A stretch of 64,000 nt of DNA from Avena insularis (GCA_023614405.1 CM042691.1:174254927-174318926), one strand, 5' to 3'; positions 1-11,540 are shown, counted from the first letter of the stretch. The notes: generated by a model not told the origin, from the letters alone. A program made the numbers and translations.

Positions 1-880
1 AACTACTCAACAACATCGAATCCTTAAGTGTGTCTCCCTACGGTTCATGAATTATGCGGACATGACCGAGACACTTCTCCGATCAATAACCAATAGAGGA
101 ATCTGGAAATTCATATGGCTCCCACATATTTCTACGATTACTTTGTGATCGAATGAACCACTTACATACGATACCAATTTCCCTTTGTCTCACGATAGTT
201 TACTTATCCGAGGTTTTGATCGTCGGTATCTCTGCATACCTAGTTCAACCTCGTTACCGATAAGTACTCTTTTCTCGTTCCCGTGATATGTGATCCCTTG
301 TGAGCCAGTCACATGCTTGCAAGCTAATTGGATGACATTCCACCGAGAGGGCCCAGAGTATATCTCTCCGTCATATGGATGAACAAATCCCACTCTTGAT
401 CCATGTGCCTCAACCCATACTTTCCAAACACTCAATGCCACCTTTATAGCCACCTAGTTACGATGTGGTGTTTGATGTCATCAAAGCATCCTTCCGGTGA
501 TGGTGATTAACATGATCTCATGGTCAAAGGAATTAGGTTACTATGTATCAGAAAGCTTATAGCAAATGAACTATATTAAATGACTTGATCTTTATGCTAC
601 ACTTAACTATAGGAGTATGTCCATCACATCATTCTCCTAATTATATGACCTTGTTGTTAATAACATCTCTATGTTCATGATCAGGAAACCATGATCATAT
701 ATTAACCAACAAGCTAGTTTAACAGGAGGCTTTACTAGGGACTCTTTTATGTTTTACAAATCACACAAGTATTAATGTTTCCGGTTAATACAATTATAGC
801 ATGGTATGTAAACATTTATCATAAGTATGAAGATATGATAATAACCACTTTATTATTGCCTCTTGGGCATATCTCCAACA
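1..880 (-). mobile_element. Partial BARE1/Angela-like Copia LTR (reversed)
   Basis: Read on the minus strand, this stretch begins at 880 with TGTTGGAGATATGCCC and continues with the order of short phrases typical of BARE1/Angela/WIS LTRs of wheat and barley: an AATAATAAA tract near the start, a 'gatcatg' / 'catgagatcat' middle part, and 'accggaaggatgc'. The LTR 5' end (TG) sits at 880 and abuts a tandem-repeat unit at 881. Its 3' part and the rest of the element lie left of the window, so no target duplication can be tested. The family call rests on remembered LTR structure and not on a protein. It carries no gene; the 87-codon open frame on its minus strand is not a known LTR product. Confidence 0.75.
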
Positions 881-2200
881 TCTAGGGTTGAAAGCCATGT
901 TAACTCACACTCGATGGACATCCTGGTGGTGCCTTGGGTGCCAATGACCTGGTATGCCTTTCGTATGATTTTATGAGGGCATTGGGTGACATGCATGGGC
1001 TCCAGGAGATGTTTTCACATTTTTTAGATTTTTTTTGGTGCTTCCAATAAAACGGCGAAACCCGCCGATGGCCGCGACAAAGCAATGGTTGGTGCAATCT
1101 TGGACCCAGGCATGCATCCATCCTAGGTACCCCATGGGGCACCCCAAACCATTTTCCCTAAAAATTGAGAGTGTCTTATAGGGTACCCACAGTTAGAAAC
1201 CACATTATCAGGATATAACTCAAAAAATTACAGTATATTCTTGCACCACGAGATAAATACCAACCTCCCGGGAATGGCCATGCACCATGGTGTAGCATGC
1301 GTGAAAATTGCCTTGGCCCCCTGGGCGCGCCCTAATTTGTGCACCTCCTTTGTGAAAACACCGGTTTTTTTGGTCCATAAAATGGAAAGTCAAGATTTCT
1401 CCAAATGACCATGAAATATCTAGTTGGAGAAGTTGCTTGTGATGCCGAGAGGGAGCTAGGTGCCGGTTTTGGGCTCAATCTGTGGAGTGGTTCCATGTTA
1501 TGGATAGTGAGGGGGGAATCTAAGTTTGAAAGCCATGTTAGCTCACACTCGATGGACATCCTGGTGGTGCCTTGGGTGCCAAATGACCTGGTATGCCTTG
1601 CTTATGATTTTATGAGGGCAGTGGGTCACATGCAAGGGCTTCGGGAGCTATTTTCACATTTTTTAGATTTTTTTAGATTTTGTTTGGTGCAGCCCAAAAA
1701 ACGGCGAAACCTGCCGACGGCCGCGGCAACGCAACATTCGGTGCAATCTTGGACCCAGGCATGCATCCAGCCTAGGTACCCCATGGGGCACCCCAAACCA
1801 TTTTTCACTGAAAATTTAGAGTGTCTTATAGGGTACCTACAGTTAGAAACCGTATTTACCGGGCCGTAACTCAAAAAAATATAGTATATGCTTGCACCAC
1901 GAGATAAATACCCACCTCCCGGCTAAGGCCATGCACCATGGTGTAGCATGCGTGAAAATTGCCTCGAGCCCCTGGGCACTCCCTAATCTTGCACCTCCTT
2001 TGAGAAAACACTTGTTTTTCGGGTTCAGAAAATGGAAAGTCAAGATTTCTCCAAATGACCACGAAATCTCTAGTTGGAGAAGTTGCTTGCGATGCCGAGT
2101 GGTAGCTAGGTGTCGGGTTCGGGCTCAATCCATGGAGTTTTTCCATGTTCTGGGCAGTGAGGGGGGGGGAGGGGGAATCTATGGTTGAAAGCCATGTTAA
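881..2200. repeat. ~650-bp tandem repeat array, first block
   Basis: Two units, 881-1517 and 1518-2176, followed by a unit start that breaks off near 2200. Each unit opens with a 'tctagggttgaaagcc'-like phrase, holds 'gcatgcatcca..ctaggtacc' and 'ccatggggcaccccaaacc' in the middle, and ends in a G-rich run. Unit starts are about 637 and 659 bases apart. The open frames that cross unit boundaries shift between units and show no domain, so I treat them as chance. The left edge is cut by the Copia LTR. The repeat family is not one I recognise. Confidence 0.8.
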
Positions 2201-2456
2201 CTTAGTTTTTCTCTCTATGCTAGTCACGAATACTCAGAAAATCCTTCACTATAGCTCAACCAGAAACCAGCACGCCCTGATTGGTCAGACAGTTGTCAAG
2301 CGGATCGTTCCCTCCAACCATTGATCCTCTTTGATCTAACGACTACACAAAATTGTTACAGTACCAACAACCCAATATATAGAAGTACATGGGTTTTACA
2401 ACAATCACTATGCAGGACGTGGCTATTATATATATGACAATACTAACAACAAAACA

Positions 2457-2993
2457 TTACTCTTCGTTCATGGCGGCGGTGTCCTCTGATGAATCGCCGA
2501 CAACTCCCTCCTCGCAGATACGCGCCCTCTCCTCATCAGAGTCCTCCTCCTCCTGCTCATAGTCCCATGTGTCAACGTCACTCTCATCCTCTCCTTCCTC
2601 CAACTGATCCATGAATGCCTCCTCGTTGCTCGACTCGAAGTCGTCCTCATAGCTGGCTCCTCTATTGCTCCTGGCCTTCTTCATGGTGGTCTCGCAGGCC
2701 TTCCTCTGGCGCTCCTCCATATTGGATGCTACTTGGCGCTCCTCCGTCTGTGCCGGTGTACCACGCTTCCCGGGCGCGACGGGTATGACAATTTTCGATG
2801 TTGTTGTGTCCTCGAGCGCCGGTGTCGATGGATCTAGGCACGGTTGGACACCTGGTGGTGCCTCAGATGGCTGCCAGCGGGCACGAATGATGCCGCGACG
2901 AGCAGGTGACGCAGGACGGTCAGCCACCGGCAAGGATATGCCACTGCCATTGCACGGTTCCATTCTACGCGAGGAAGTTCTTCGGAAATGCAT
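2457..2993 (-). CDS. Antisense acidic ORF of unknown function, copy 1
   Basis: An intact 178-codon frame that starts at ATG 2993 and stops at TAA 2457-2459. The first half is Pro/Ser/Arg-rich. A central basic stretch (MEERQRKACETTMKKARSNR) is followed by a strongly acidic tail with runs of Glu and Asp (about residues 120-178). There is no signal peptide, membrane segment or recognised domain. A diverged copy at 7075-7610 has lost its start codons and is frameshifted. The ORF sits directly beyond a ~650-bp tandem array. Extra antisense ORFs and 3' tandem repeats are known from some Tat/Ogre-type Ty3 elements, so it could be an accessory ORF of an old element, but no gag or pol adjoins it. Function unknown. 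Confidence 0.4.
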   Translation of the reverse strand: MHFRRTSSRRMEPCNGSGISLPVADRPASPARRGIIRARWQPSEAPPGVQPCLDPSTPALEDTTTSKIVIPVAPGKRGTPAQTEERQVASNMEERQRKACETTMKKARSNRGASYEDDFESSNEEAFMDQLEEGEDESDVDTWDYEQEEEDSDEERARICEEGVVGDSSEDTAAMNEE

Positions 2994-3279
2994 GATGGCA
3001 GGTACGCAGAGTTGGGTGCCGAGGCACGAGGAGCATACTCATAGTCTAGTCACATAAAAATGGTACTACATTGCAAAATATCTACATACTAGGAGTGTTG
3101 TCACGTAACAAATCACAAAATACGCCCTCTGGTAGTGTCAGGAAGTGTCCAGTGCGTGCCTGTCGACGTGGAGTTGAAAGTTTCACCATGTTGTGTCCGT
3201 GCAGCAGTTGCGCGCGTCATGCCAACCCCTTGAACATGTGACAAACACTCATAAGCACACACACAAGCTGGACGTGTAG
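2994..3279. other. Non-coding flank of the acidic ORF
   Basis: I see no gene here. The stretch is repeated at 7611-7895 with the same order, including a 'caggaagtgtccagtgcgtgcctgtcgac' neighbourhood and a CA-rich run just before the LTR. Read in the ORF's direction it would be the upstream region, but no clear TATA box stands out. Confidence 0.5.
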
Positions 3280-3735
3280 TGATACGTCCAAAACGTATCT
3301 ACTTTCCCGAACACTTTTGCTATTGTTTCTCCTCTAATTTGTGTGATTTGGATATAACTAACACGGACTAAAGCTATTTTTAGTAGAATTCTCTCGTGTC
3401 TCGCTTTTGTGAAGAAAATCAACTTTCAGGAAAAATCCTAGAAAATATGCCAAAAATCATATTTTTCCAGAAGACTCACGGAGCTAGAAGACGGAGGGGA
3501 GGAAAAACCCGAGTGAGACACACCACCCCCAGGTCATGGTGTGGACGCCTCAGACTCCGCCTCGACCTCTCCTTTCTCCTACATATACCCTCTGAGCTAA
3601 AAACACAGGAGGGTTCGCCAATTTCTAGAGAAGAGTTTCGCTGCGCCATCACCACCAGAAACCGCAATTCGGAACCAGAAACTCCGTTCTGGCACCCAAC
3701 CGGGACTAGGAATTGGAGGAGATCATCTCCATCCT
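3280..3735 (+). mobile_element. Truncated Athila-family LTR
   Basis: Begins with TGATACGTCCAAAACG, the same start as the LTRs at 7896, 44927 and 57153, and follows the 7896 copy closely through 'tctggcaccc' and 'ggaattggaggagatcat'. Around 3723-3745 the match ends and the sequence continues as a Copia gag fragment. The switch occurs in a short 'catcctcatcctcat' stretch that resembles both partners, so the breakpoint is uncertain by about 10-20 bases. The remaining roughly 900 bases of the LTR are missing here. Confidence 0.8.
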
Positions 3736-4653
3736 CATCCTCATGAGGAAGCTCCATCATTACCAAAGGTGAATGCCTCGGAATCACCCGCGGTTGTGGT
3801 GGTGGAGGATAATCCAGACAACACTAATTCCTCCACAAAAAAGGATAGTGGGAAGGGAGAGAACCATGAGACTCAAGGATGGTACTCTCCCGACCCTCCT
3901 ATTCCCCACCCTTATATAAATAATAGAGGAGACCCACCAAAGCTTGATGCATCTACTTTTTCTCAATGGCAATCTCTAATGAAATCTCATGTGCGCAACT
4001 CTTATATTGAGTTATGGAATATCATTGAAGAAGGATTCCGTATTGTGGATCCAACCAACTTGACAAGAAGATAAGTTGTCAATAGTCAACTCAATGCCAC
4101 CGCTTTGCACATGATTCAACAAGGTTTGGGTACAAAAGGTTACCCTCATATTGAACACCTCAACACCGCCAAGGAAGCTTGGGATGCTCTCACGGAGTTA
4201 TATGTTGGAAATGAGAGCATGAGAAGGAACCGTTATGATGCACTAAGCAATGAAGACGAAGGCTTCTATATGAAGGATGGTGAAGATCATGAAGACATGT
4301 ATCGAAGGCTCAAGTCCACTGCCATCGCCTTTAGGAATGTGGGTGCCTCACATGTGGATGATGATTGGATAAAAAGGAAATATGTGAGTGCACTCATGTC
4401 CTTTGAGCCCACCGACTTGAAGAGCCTACAAGGAAGACACACTACCATCTCATGACCTCCATTGAAGTTATGCAAGAGATGGCCGCTTTCAAGGTTGCCG
4501 CCAAGAATGCTAAAGATGCCCGTGCTCGAGCCCTTGGAATAAGCAGTGGTGTCAACCTTGCCTTAAAGGCCAAAGTTGTGGATGTATGTGGATGAAGAGG
4601 AAAGTGATGAAGGCGTATCCATGAGCCACCCCGATGATTTCAAGATTGCTCAT
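3736..4653 (+). pseudogene. Captured fragment of SIRE-type Copia gag
   Basis: This fragment matches the gag of the SIRE-type element at about 23690-24612 almost base for base in order, including the WYSPDPPIPHP and NNRGDPPKL phrases, TAKEAWDALTELYVGNES and YVSALMSFEPTDLKSLQ. These belong to the UBN2-type Copia gag domain. It has an in-frame TAA at about 4072 and an early frame break near 4450. It has no LTR, primer site or pol of its own; Athila-family LTR lies left of it and a ~650-bp repeat starts right of it at 4654. It therefore looks like a filler or recombination fragment, not a free element. Confidence 0.85.
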
Positions 4654-6800
4654 GCCCTAATCTTGCACATCCTTTGGGAAAACACCAGTTTTTTGGGTCC
4701 ATAGAATGGAAAGTCAAGATTTATCCAAATGACCACGAAATCTCTAGTTGGAGAAGTTGCTTGAGATGCCGAGTGGGATCTAGGTGCCAGGTTTGGGCTC
4801 AATCCATGGAGTAGTTCCATGTTCTGGGCAGCGAGGGGGGAAATGTTGGGTTGAGATCCATGTTAACTCACACTCGTTGGACGTCCTGGTGGTGCCTTGG
4901 GTGCCAAATGACCTGGTATGCCTTGCTTATGATTTTATGAGGGCAATGGGTCACATGAAAGGGCTCCAGGAGCTATTTTCACATTTTTTTAGATTTTGTT
5001 TGGTGCTGCTCAAAAAAATGACAAAACCCGCCGGCGGCCGCGGCAACGCAACGGTCGGTTCAATCTTGGACCCATGCATGCATCCAGCTTAGGTACCCCA
5101 TGGGGCACCCCAAACCATTTTCCCCTGAAAATTAAGGGTGTCTTTTAGGGTACCTACAGTTAGAAACCGCATTTATTGGGCCGTAACTCAAAAAAATATA
5201 GTATATACTTGCACCACGAGATAAAAACCCACCTCCCGAGAATGGCCATGCACCATGGTGTAGCATGCGTGAAAATTGTCTCGGGCCCCTGGCACACCCT
5301 AATCTTGCACCTCCTTTGGGAAAACACTGGTTTTTCGGGTCCTTTAAATGGAAAGTCAAGATTTCTCCAAATGACCATGACATATATAGTTGGAAAAGTT
5401 GCTTGCGATGCCGATAGGGAGTTAGGCGCTAGGTTTGGGCTCAATCCATGGAGTGGTTCCATGTTCCGGGCAGCATGGGGGGGGGGGGAATCTAGGGCTG
5501 AAAGCCATATTAACTCATACTCGATGGACATCCTGGTGATGCCTTGAGTGCCAAATGACATGGTATGCCTTTCGTATGATTTTATGAGGGCATTGGGTCA
5601 CATGCATGGGCTCCATGAGATGTTTTCAGATTTTTTAGATTTTTTTTAGATTTTGTTTGGTGCTTCCAATAAAACGGCGAAACCCGCCGGCGGCCATGGC
5701 AAAGCAATGGTCGGTGCAATCTTGGACCCAGGCATGCATCCATCCTAGGTACCCCATGGGTCACCCCAAACCATTTTCCCTAAAAATTGAGAGTGTCTTA
5801 TAGGGTACCTACAGTCAGAAATCGCATTTATCAGGATGTAACTCAAAAAAATATAGTATATGCTTGTACCATGAGATAAATACCAACCCCCCGGAAATGT
5901 CCATGCACCATGGTGTAGCATGCGTGAAAAATTCCTTGGCCCCCTGGGCGCGCCCTAATTTGTGCACCTCCTTTGTGAAAACACCGGTTTTTTTGGTCCA
6001 TAAAATGGATAGTCAAGATTTCTCCAAATGACCATGAAATATCTAGTTGGAGAAGTTGCTTGTGATGCTGAAAGGGAGCAAGGTGCCAATTTTGGGCTCA
6101 ATCCGTAGAGTGGTTCCATGTTCTGGATAGTGAGGGGGGAATCTAAGGTTGAAAGCCATGTTAGCTCACACTCGATGGACATCCTGGTGGTGCCTTGGGT
6201 GCCAAATGACCTGGTGTGCCTTGCTTATGATTTTATGAGGGCAGTGGGTCACATACAAATGCTCCGGGAGCTGTTTTCACATTTTTTAGATTTTTTTAGA
6301 TTTTGTTTGGTGCTGCCCAAAAAAAGGGAGAAACCTGCCGACGGCAGCGGCAACACAACGTTCAGTGCAATCTTGGACCCAGGCATGCATCCAGCCTAGG
6401 TACTCCATGGGGCACCCCAAACCATTTTTCACTAAAAATTGAGAGTGTCTTATAGGGTACCTACAGTTAGAAACCGCATTTACCGGGTCGTAACTCAAAA
6501 AATATAGTATATGCTTGCATCACGAGATAAATACCCACCTCCTGGCTAATGCCATGCACCATGGTGTAGCATGCGTGAAAATTGCCTCGAGCCCCTGGGC
6601 GCTCCCTAATCTTGCACCTCGTTTGGGAAAATACTTGTTTTTCGGGTTCAGAAAATTGAAAGTCAAGATTTCTCCAAATGACCACGAAATCTCTAGTTGG
6701 AGAAGTTGCTTGCGATGCCGAGAGGGATCTAGGTGTCAGGTTCAGGCTCAATCCATGGAGTTGTTCCATGTTCTGGGCAGCGAGGGGGAGGGGAATCTAG
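4654..6800. repeat. ~650-bp tandem repeat array, second block
   Basis: A partial unit (4654-4840) is followed by three full units starting at about 4841, 5490 and 6141, and a fourth start at 6795 that breaks off as in the first block. Spacing is about 649, 651 and 654 bases. Units carry the same internal phrases as those at 881-2176. The left edge is a sharp junction with the gag fragment. No gene is supported. Confidence 0.8.
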
Positions 6801-7074
6801 GGTTGAAAGCCATGTTAACTCAGTTTTTCCCTCTATGCTAGTCACAAATACTCAGAAAATCCCTTACTATAGCTCACCCAGAAACCAACACGTCCTGATT
6901 GGTCAGACAGTTTTGAAGCGGATCATTCCCGCCAATCATTGATCCTCTTTGATCTAACAGCCACACGAAATTGTTACAGTACCAACAACCCAATATATAG
7001 CAGTACATGGTTGTTACAACAATCATAATGCAGGACGTGGCAGTTATATATATGACAATACTAACAACAAAACA

Positions 7075-7610
7075 TTAGTCGTCGTCCATGGCAGCGGTGT
7101 CCTCCGATGACTCGTCGGCAACTCCCTCCTCGCAGATACGTGCCATCTCCTCATCGGAGTTCTCCTCCTCCTGCTCATAGTCCCACGGGTCAACGTCACT
7201 CTCATCCGCTTCTGCCTCCAACTGATCATGAACGCCTCCTCGTTGCTCGACTCGAAGTCTTCCTCATAGCTGGCTCCTCTATTCCTCCTGGCCTTCTTCA
7301 TGGTGGTCTCGCAGGCCTTCCTCTGACGCTCCTCCATATTGGATGCTACTTGGAGCTCCTCCGTCTCTGCCGGTGCATCACTCTTCTCGGGCGCGACGAG
7401 TACGACAGTTTTCGACGTTGTTGTGTCCTCGAGCGCCGGTGTCGATGGATCTAGGCACGATTGGACACATCGTGGTGCCTCAGATGGCTGCCAGAGGGCA
7501 GGAACGATGCCGCGACGAGCAGGTGACGCAGGACGGTCAGCCACCGGCAAGGATCCGCCACTGCCATGGCACGGTTCTATTCTACGCGAGGAAGTTCTTC
7601 AGAAATGCAC
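7075..7610 (-). pseudogene. Antisense acidic ORF, decayed copy 2
   Basis: Homologous to the frame at 2457-2993 and about 90% identical at the base level. The position of the first Met codon is GTG here and the next in-frame Met is ATA, so both candidate starts are lost. A single-base deletion near 7229 (536 bases against 537) shifts the frame just before the acidic tail; the tail itself is still readable in another frame, ending in an acidic triplet and TAA at 7075-7077. The same neighbours lie on both sides as in copy 1. I infer a dead duplicate. Confidence 0.6.
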
Positions 7611-7895
7611 GATGGCAGGTACGCAGAGTTGTGTGCCGAGGCACGAGATCATACTAGTAGTGTAGTCACGTAAAAATGGTACTACATTGCAAAATATCTA
7701 CGTACTAGGAGTGTTGTCACGTAACAAATCACAAAATACGCCCTCTGGCAGCGTCAGGAAGTGTCCAGTGCGTGCCTGTCGACATGGAGTTGAAAGTTTC
7801 AGCATGTTGTGTCCGTGCAGCAGTTGCGCACGTCATGCCAACCCCTTGAACATGTGACGAACACTCATAAGCACACACACACGCTGGACGTGTAG

Positions 7896-9285
7896 TGATA
7901 CGTCCAAAACGTATCTACTTTCCCGAACACTTTTGCTATTGTTTCTCCTCTAATTTGTGTGATTTGGATATAACTAGCACGGACTAACGCTGTTTTTAGC
8001 AGAATTCTCTCGTGTCTCGCTTTTGTGAAGAAAATCAACTTTCAGGAAAAATCTTAGAAAATATGTCAAAAATCCTATTTTTCCAGAAGACTCACGGAGC
8101 CAGAAGACGGAGGGGAGGAAAAACCCGAGGGGCCCACATCACCCCTAGGCGTGGGCCAGGCCTGGCTGTGCCAGGGCATGGTGTGGCCGCCTCAGACTCC
8201 GCCTCGACCTCTCCTTTCGCCTATATATACCCTCTGACCTAAAAACACAGGGGGGTTCGCCAATTTCTAGAGAAGAGTTCCGCTGTGCCGTCACCACTAG
8301 AAACCGCGATTCGGAACCAGAAACTCCGTTCTGGCACCCTGCCAGGACGGGGAATTGGAGGAGATCATCGCCATCATCATCACCGACGCCTCTCCATCAA
8401 CCATCCATGATTCCCCCATCCATTTGTGAGTAATTCCCCGCAGTAGGTTATGGGGATGGTAGGGATTGGATGAGATCATTCATGTAATTTCATAAGATTG
8501 TTAGGGCATGGTGCCTAGTATCTATTGTTAGTGTTTTTTGACATTGTTGCAACTTGTTGTGCTTAATGCTTGCCACTAGGGCCCGAGTGCCATGATCTCA
8601 GATCTGAACATGTTATTGATTCATGATGATATTATTGTTTGTGATCTTACCTGCAAGTTGTGTACACATATCGTTGTCCAGAACCCGAGGCCCCGAAGTG
8701 ACAATAATTGGGATAACCGGAGGGGATGGGTGTGATATGAGAAACACGTGTGTTCATGGAGTGTTAATGCTTTTCTCCGGTGCTTTATTAAAAGGAGAAC
8801 CTTAATTGCCAGTAGATTCCCTTGAGGCCCTGCTACAAACGGGCTGGCAGGACAAAAGATGTTGTGCAAGTTTCTCATTGCGAGCACGCACGACTATATA
8901 CGAAACACATGCCTATAGTTATTTAGTACTTGGATGCTTTATCTTTATTATCTGCAAATTCCTTTGTCTTGATTATTACATGAATTATCTTGTCCATGCA
9001 GCGTCCGTCCATCCATCCCTATGCCTACCGCATTTTAATCCTGCTGTTTATTACAATTGTTACCGCTATCCTTAATTTACTGCTGTTATTATTTTGCTAA
9101 TGCTGTTACAAAACTGTTGCTACTGATAAACCATTGCGAGCAAGACTGTTTCCAGGTGCAGCTGAATTGACAACTCATCTGTTAAGGCTTATAAATATTC
9201 TTTGGCTCCCCTTGTGTCAAATCAATAAATTTGGGCTTTACTTCCCTCGAAGACTGTGGCGATCCCCTATACTTGTGGGTCATCA
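7896..9285 (+). mobile_element. Solo LTR of the Athila-type family
   Basis: A 1390-bp LTR that starts TGATACGTCC and ends GTGGGTCATCA. The same ends bound the LTRs of the element at 44927-59456. A TATA-like 'tatatata' lies at about 8222. No primer-binding site or internal region follows and there is no second LTR near it, so it is a solo LTR. The flanking five bases (TGTAG left, TGCAA right) match at only three of five positions, so a target duplication is not demonstrated. The same left flank precedes the truncated copy at 3280, which fits a block duplication that included the LTR start. Confidence 0.85.
8222..8229 (+). promoter_or_regulatory. TATA-like box in solo LTR
   Basis: A 'tatatata' run about 325 bases into the LTR, at the place where related LTRs in this window have 'tataagac' (45259 and 58401). 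It probably marks the U3/R promoter of the family. Activity cannot be judged. Confidence 0.45.
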
Positions 9286-9770
9286 TGCAACCCGCAATTA
9301 CTTCGTCCCTCATAGTCCCACCCCGGCCCCTTTATCCACAGGGTATTAGGCAGCACGCACCGAAGACCCACTGAACCGTCCATCTCATTAAGGCCAATCC
9401 AATCGAGTCCCATCGTGTGGACTGTGAGGTTTTATTCCCTGGTTCTGGCAGTCTCGCTTCTTTGAGAAGGAAGCAACATAGGCCATCTACTAAAAAACGA
9501 ACGGTGGATGTAGGTTGAGATAGCACCAGAGTAAACAGCGGTCTTGTATAAGACTATACCACGGACTGGACTTTTTGACCATTCTCCCACACCTACCACT
9601 TTCTTCTTCCTCCTGCCCCCACCTTCCTCCGACTGCATTAGCCATGACTCCCCAGAAGAGAGGCGGATTGACCGTACATGCGGAGAGAAACGAGAGAGCT
9701 TGCCACCATAAAGTTCTTGATCAACCAGCTGCTCAAGCCCCCCTCGCACAGAGTCCCAATCTCTCCTAGC
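9286..9770. other. Unassigned sequence right of solo LTR
   Basis: No supported gene. Pyrimidine-rich sequence near 9590-9640 precedes the exon-intron repeat module and could be an old leader, but open frames here are short and lack domains. Confidence 0.4.
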
Positions 9771-9775
9771 AATGG

Positions 9776-10266
9776 CGCTGAATGTTCCAACAGGTGAGGG
9801 CTCCTCCCAGTACAGTCTTCTTCTTCTCTGTTTTCTTCTTGTTTTTCTATTTCTACTTCTTATTCTTATTCTTGTTACTATGCTACATATTCCAGAGCGG
9901 CCATGGACCCTGAAACCAGCACGATGGCGACGGCGGTGCTGAATGTTCTAGCAGGCGAGGGCTCCTCCCGATACAGTCTTCTTCTTCTCCTCTATTTTAT
10001 TCTTCTTCTATGTCTACTTCTTATTCTTCTTGTTACTCTGCTACATATTCCAGGGCGGTCGTGGACCTTGAAACCAGCACGATGGCGGCAACAACATTGA
10101 GTGTTCTAGCAAGCGAGGGCTCCTCCCGGTATAGTCTTCTTCTTCTTCTCTGTTTTCTTCTTATATGTCTACTTCTTATTCTTCTTCTTACTCTAGTACA
10201 TATTCTAGGGAGGCCGTGGACCCTGAAACCAGCACGATAGCGGCGGTGTCGCCCTGGCTCAGCGAG
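9776..10266 (+). repeat. Tandemly triplicated exon-intron module (~160 bp)
   Basis: Three units repeat with periods of about 161 and 158 bases. Each holds a putative exon part (…ctgaaaccagcacgat…tgttctagcag), then 'gtgagg' or 'gcgagg', a 96-102 base pyrimidine-rich stretch (many 'cttctt'), and an 'ATTCCAG/ATTCTAG' end. Putative introns are 9794-9895, 9955-10053 and 10113-10208; putative exons are 9896-9954, 10054-10112 and 10209-10266, and the last ends at 'gag|gtagg'. The first intron has a GT donor and the other two GC. Exon lengths of 58-59 bases would shift the reading frame at each copy. I infer duplication of a real exon-intron junction. Confidence 0.7.
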
Positions 10267-10521
10267 GTAGGAAATCCCCACATTTTTTATCACTCATAAT
10301 ACCGCTAACATGCATTTGGTTTTATTTTTGAGATTCTTAATGTGAAAATATTAGATCGTGTCTGCCCGCAAGTAACCTCCAAGTAGGGACCACACTCAAT
10401 CCTTTTATTCAATATTTTATTTCGTAGACACATTAGGGTTTTTGTGATTTGAATATTTTCCTTCCCTGGAACATGCAGTACAATTATAGAGTACCTATTT
10501 TAAATAACATGAACAATGCAG

Positions 10522-11031
10522 CAAGCAAAGGCCAATTGCCGTGACAAGGTAGCCGCAATCAATGCCAAGATTGACAACCAACTGCAGGGTGAACACTCCC
10601 TAACCCAGGCTAATGAGCGCCTTCGAAGGCATTTATCTCTATAGAAGGAGATCACACTTGATTTTTCACTTAACATCAAGAGGCTCTAAGCAGAGCGCGA
10701 CGAGCTGTAGAAGTTAAGCACATACAACTTGTCCAAACAAAACCTGACCATCAAGTTAATTACGAAGCTCATATGTGACAAGAAGAATCTCCAGAATAGA
10801 TGCATCCTCCTGCTAAACGAAGCCACCAAGACACGCAGAGAACGCATCAGTGAAGCAAAGTCTGCCATCAAAGCCTACAATGACAGTGACTGTTGCCTAG
10901 ATGCAGTGAGACATATGAAGGAGGACATGGACCGAAGTCTCACCATGCTCAAGAGTCTAAACAAGGAGAACGGGGAGCTAACTGCCAAGCTGGAGGCGTA
11001 TCGGGCAATGCCCAAGTCATATTCCGAGTAG
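10522..11031 (+). pseudogene. Decayed coiled-coil-like exon
   Basis: Starts just after a plausible acceptor ('caatgcag', 10514-10521) and reads in one frame to a TAG at 11029-11031. Three in-frame stops interrupt the first part (SL*KEI, RL*AER, EL*KLS). The last 100 codons are open. Composition is rich in Lys, Glu, Leu and Asn with heptad-like spacing, as in a long coiled coil; no catalytic motif is seen. It lies downstream of the triplicated exon-intron module and may have been its 3' exon. I do not recognise the family. Confidence 0.4.
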
Positions 11032-11254
11032 AGGGGGCATGAATCTTAGTTCATGCTGCACTGCTTTTGTAATTTATATATGTCGTGCAATTAAGAAATC
11101 TTGGAGCAACTCCTTATTTCTGTGTTTATCTTACTTGCCTGTCAACCAAATTATGGGTTTGTGTTCTCATGAATGGACATCATCCTTTCTTTCTATTATG
11201 TATCTGAGCTTGGAATTAGATTATGACTATGCTACTACTATTTGGTTACATTGG

Positions 11255-11540
11255 AAAAACCCACAACACCCTTAGTTGGAGATAGTCCCAGGTTGCTTTG
11301 AAATTAAAATTAGGACTGTGCCACTATTTTATCTTGTTGAATTGGAAAAAAGGCTATATTGCTCTGACATTGAAATTAGGTATGTGCCACTAGTTTATCC
11401 CGTTGAATTGGGAAAATCCTATATTGCTCTGATATTGGAATTGACTGTGCCACTAGTTGATTCTGTTAAATTTTGAAAAATCCTAGATCGCTCTATCCTT
11501 CAAATTATGATTTCGACACTAGTTAATTATTTAAATTAGG
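11255..11540 (+). repeat. ~65-bp tandem repeat, about four copies
   Basis: The phrase 'gtgccactagttgat' and its variants recur at about 11321, 11387, 11450 and 11516 (spacing 66, 63, 66), each followed by 'ttgaattgggaaaatcctatattgctctgatatt'-like text of which the parts drift. A weaker copy precedes 11321. Copies differ at many positions, so it is old. It is non-coding. Confidence 0.65.

Noticed and set aside
1405..1869. A 154-codon plus-strand frame, and similar frames in both ~650-bp arrays
   Set aside because: They cross unit borders, change frame from unit to unit and show no domain; stops and indels differ between copies.
7891..9290. Target duplication around the solo LTR at 7896-9285
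   Set aside because: TGTAG and TGCAA agree at only three of five bases.
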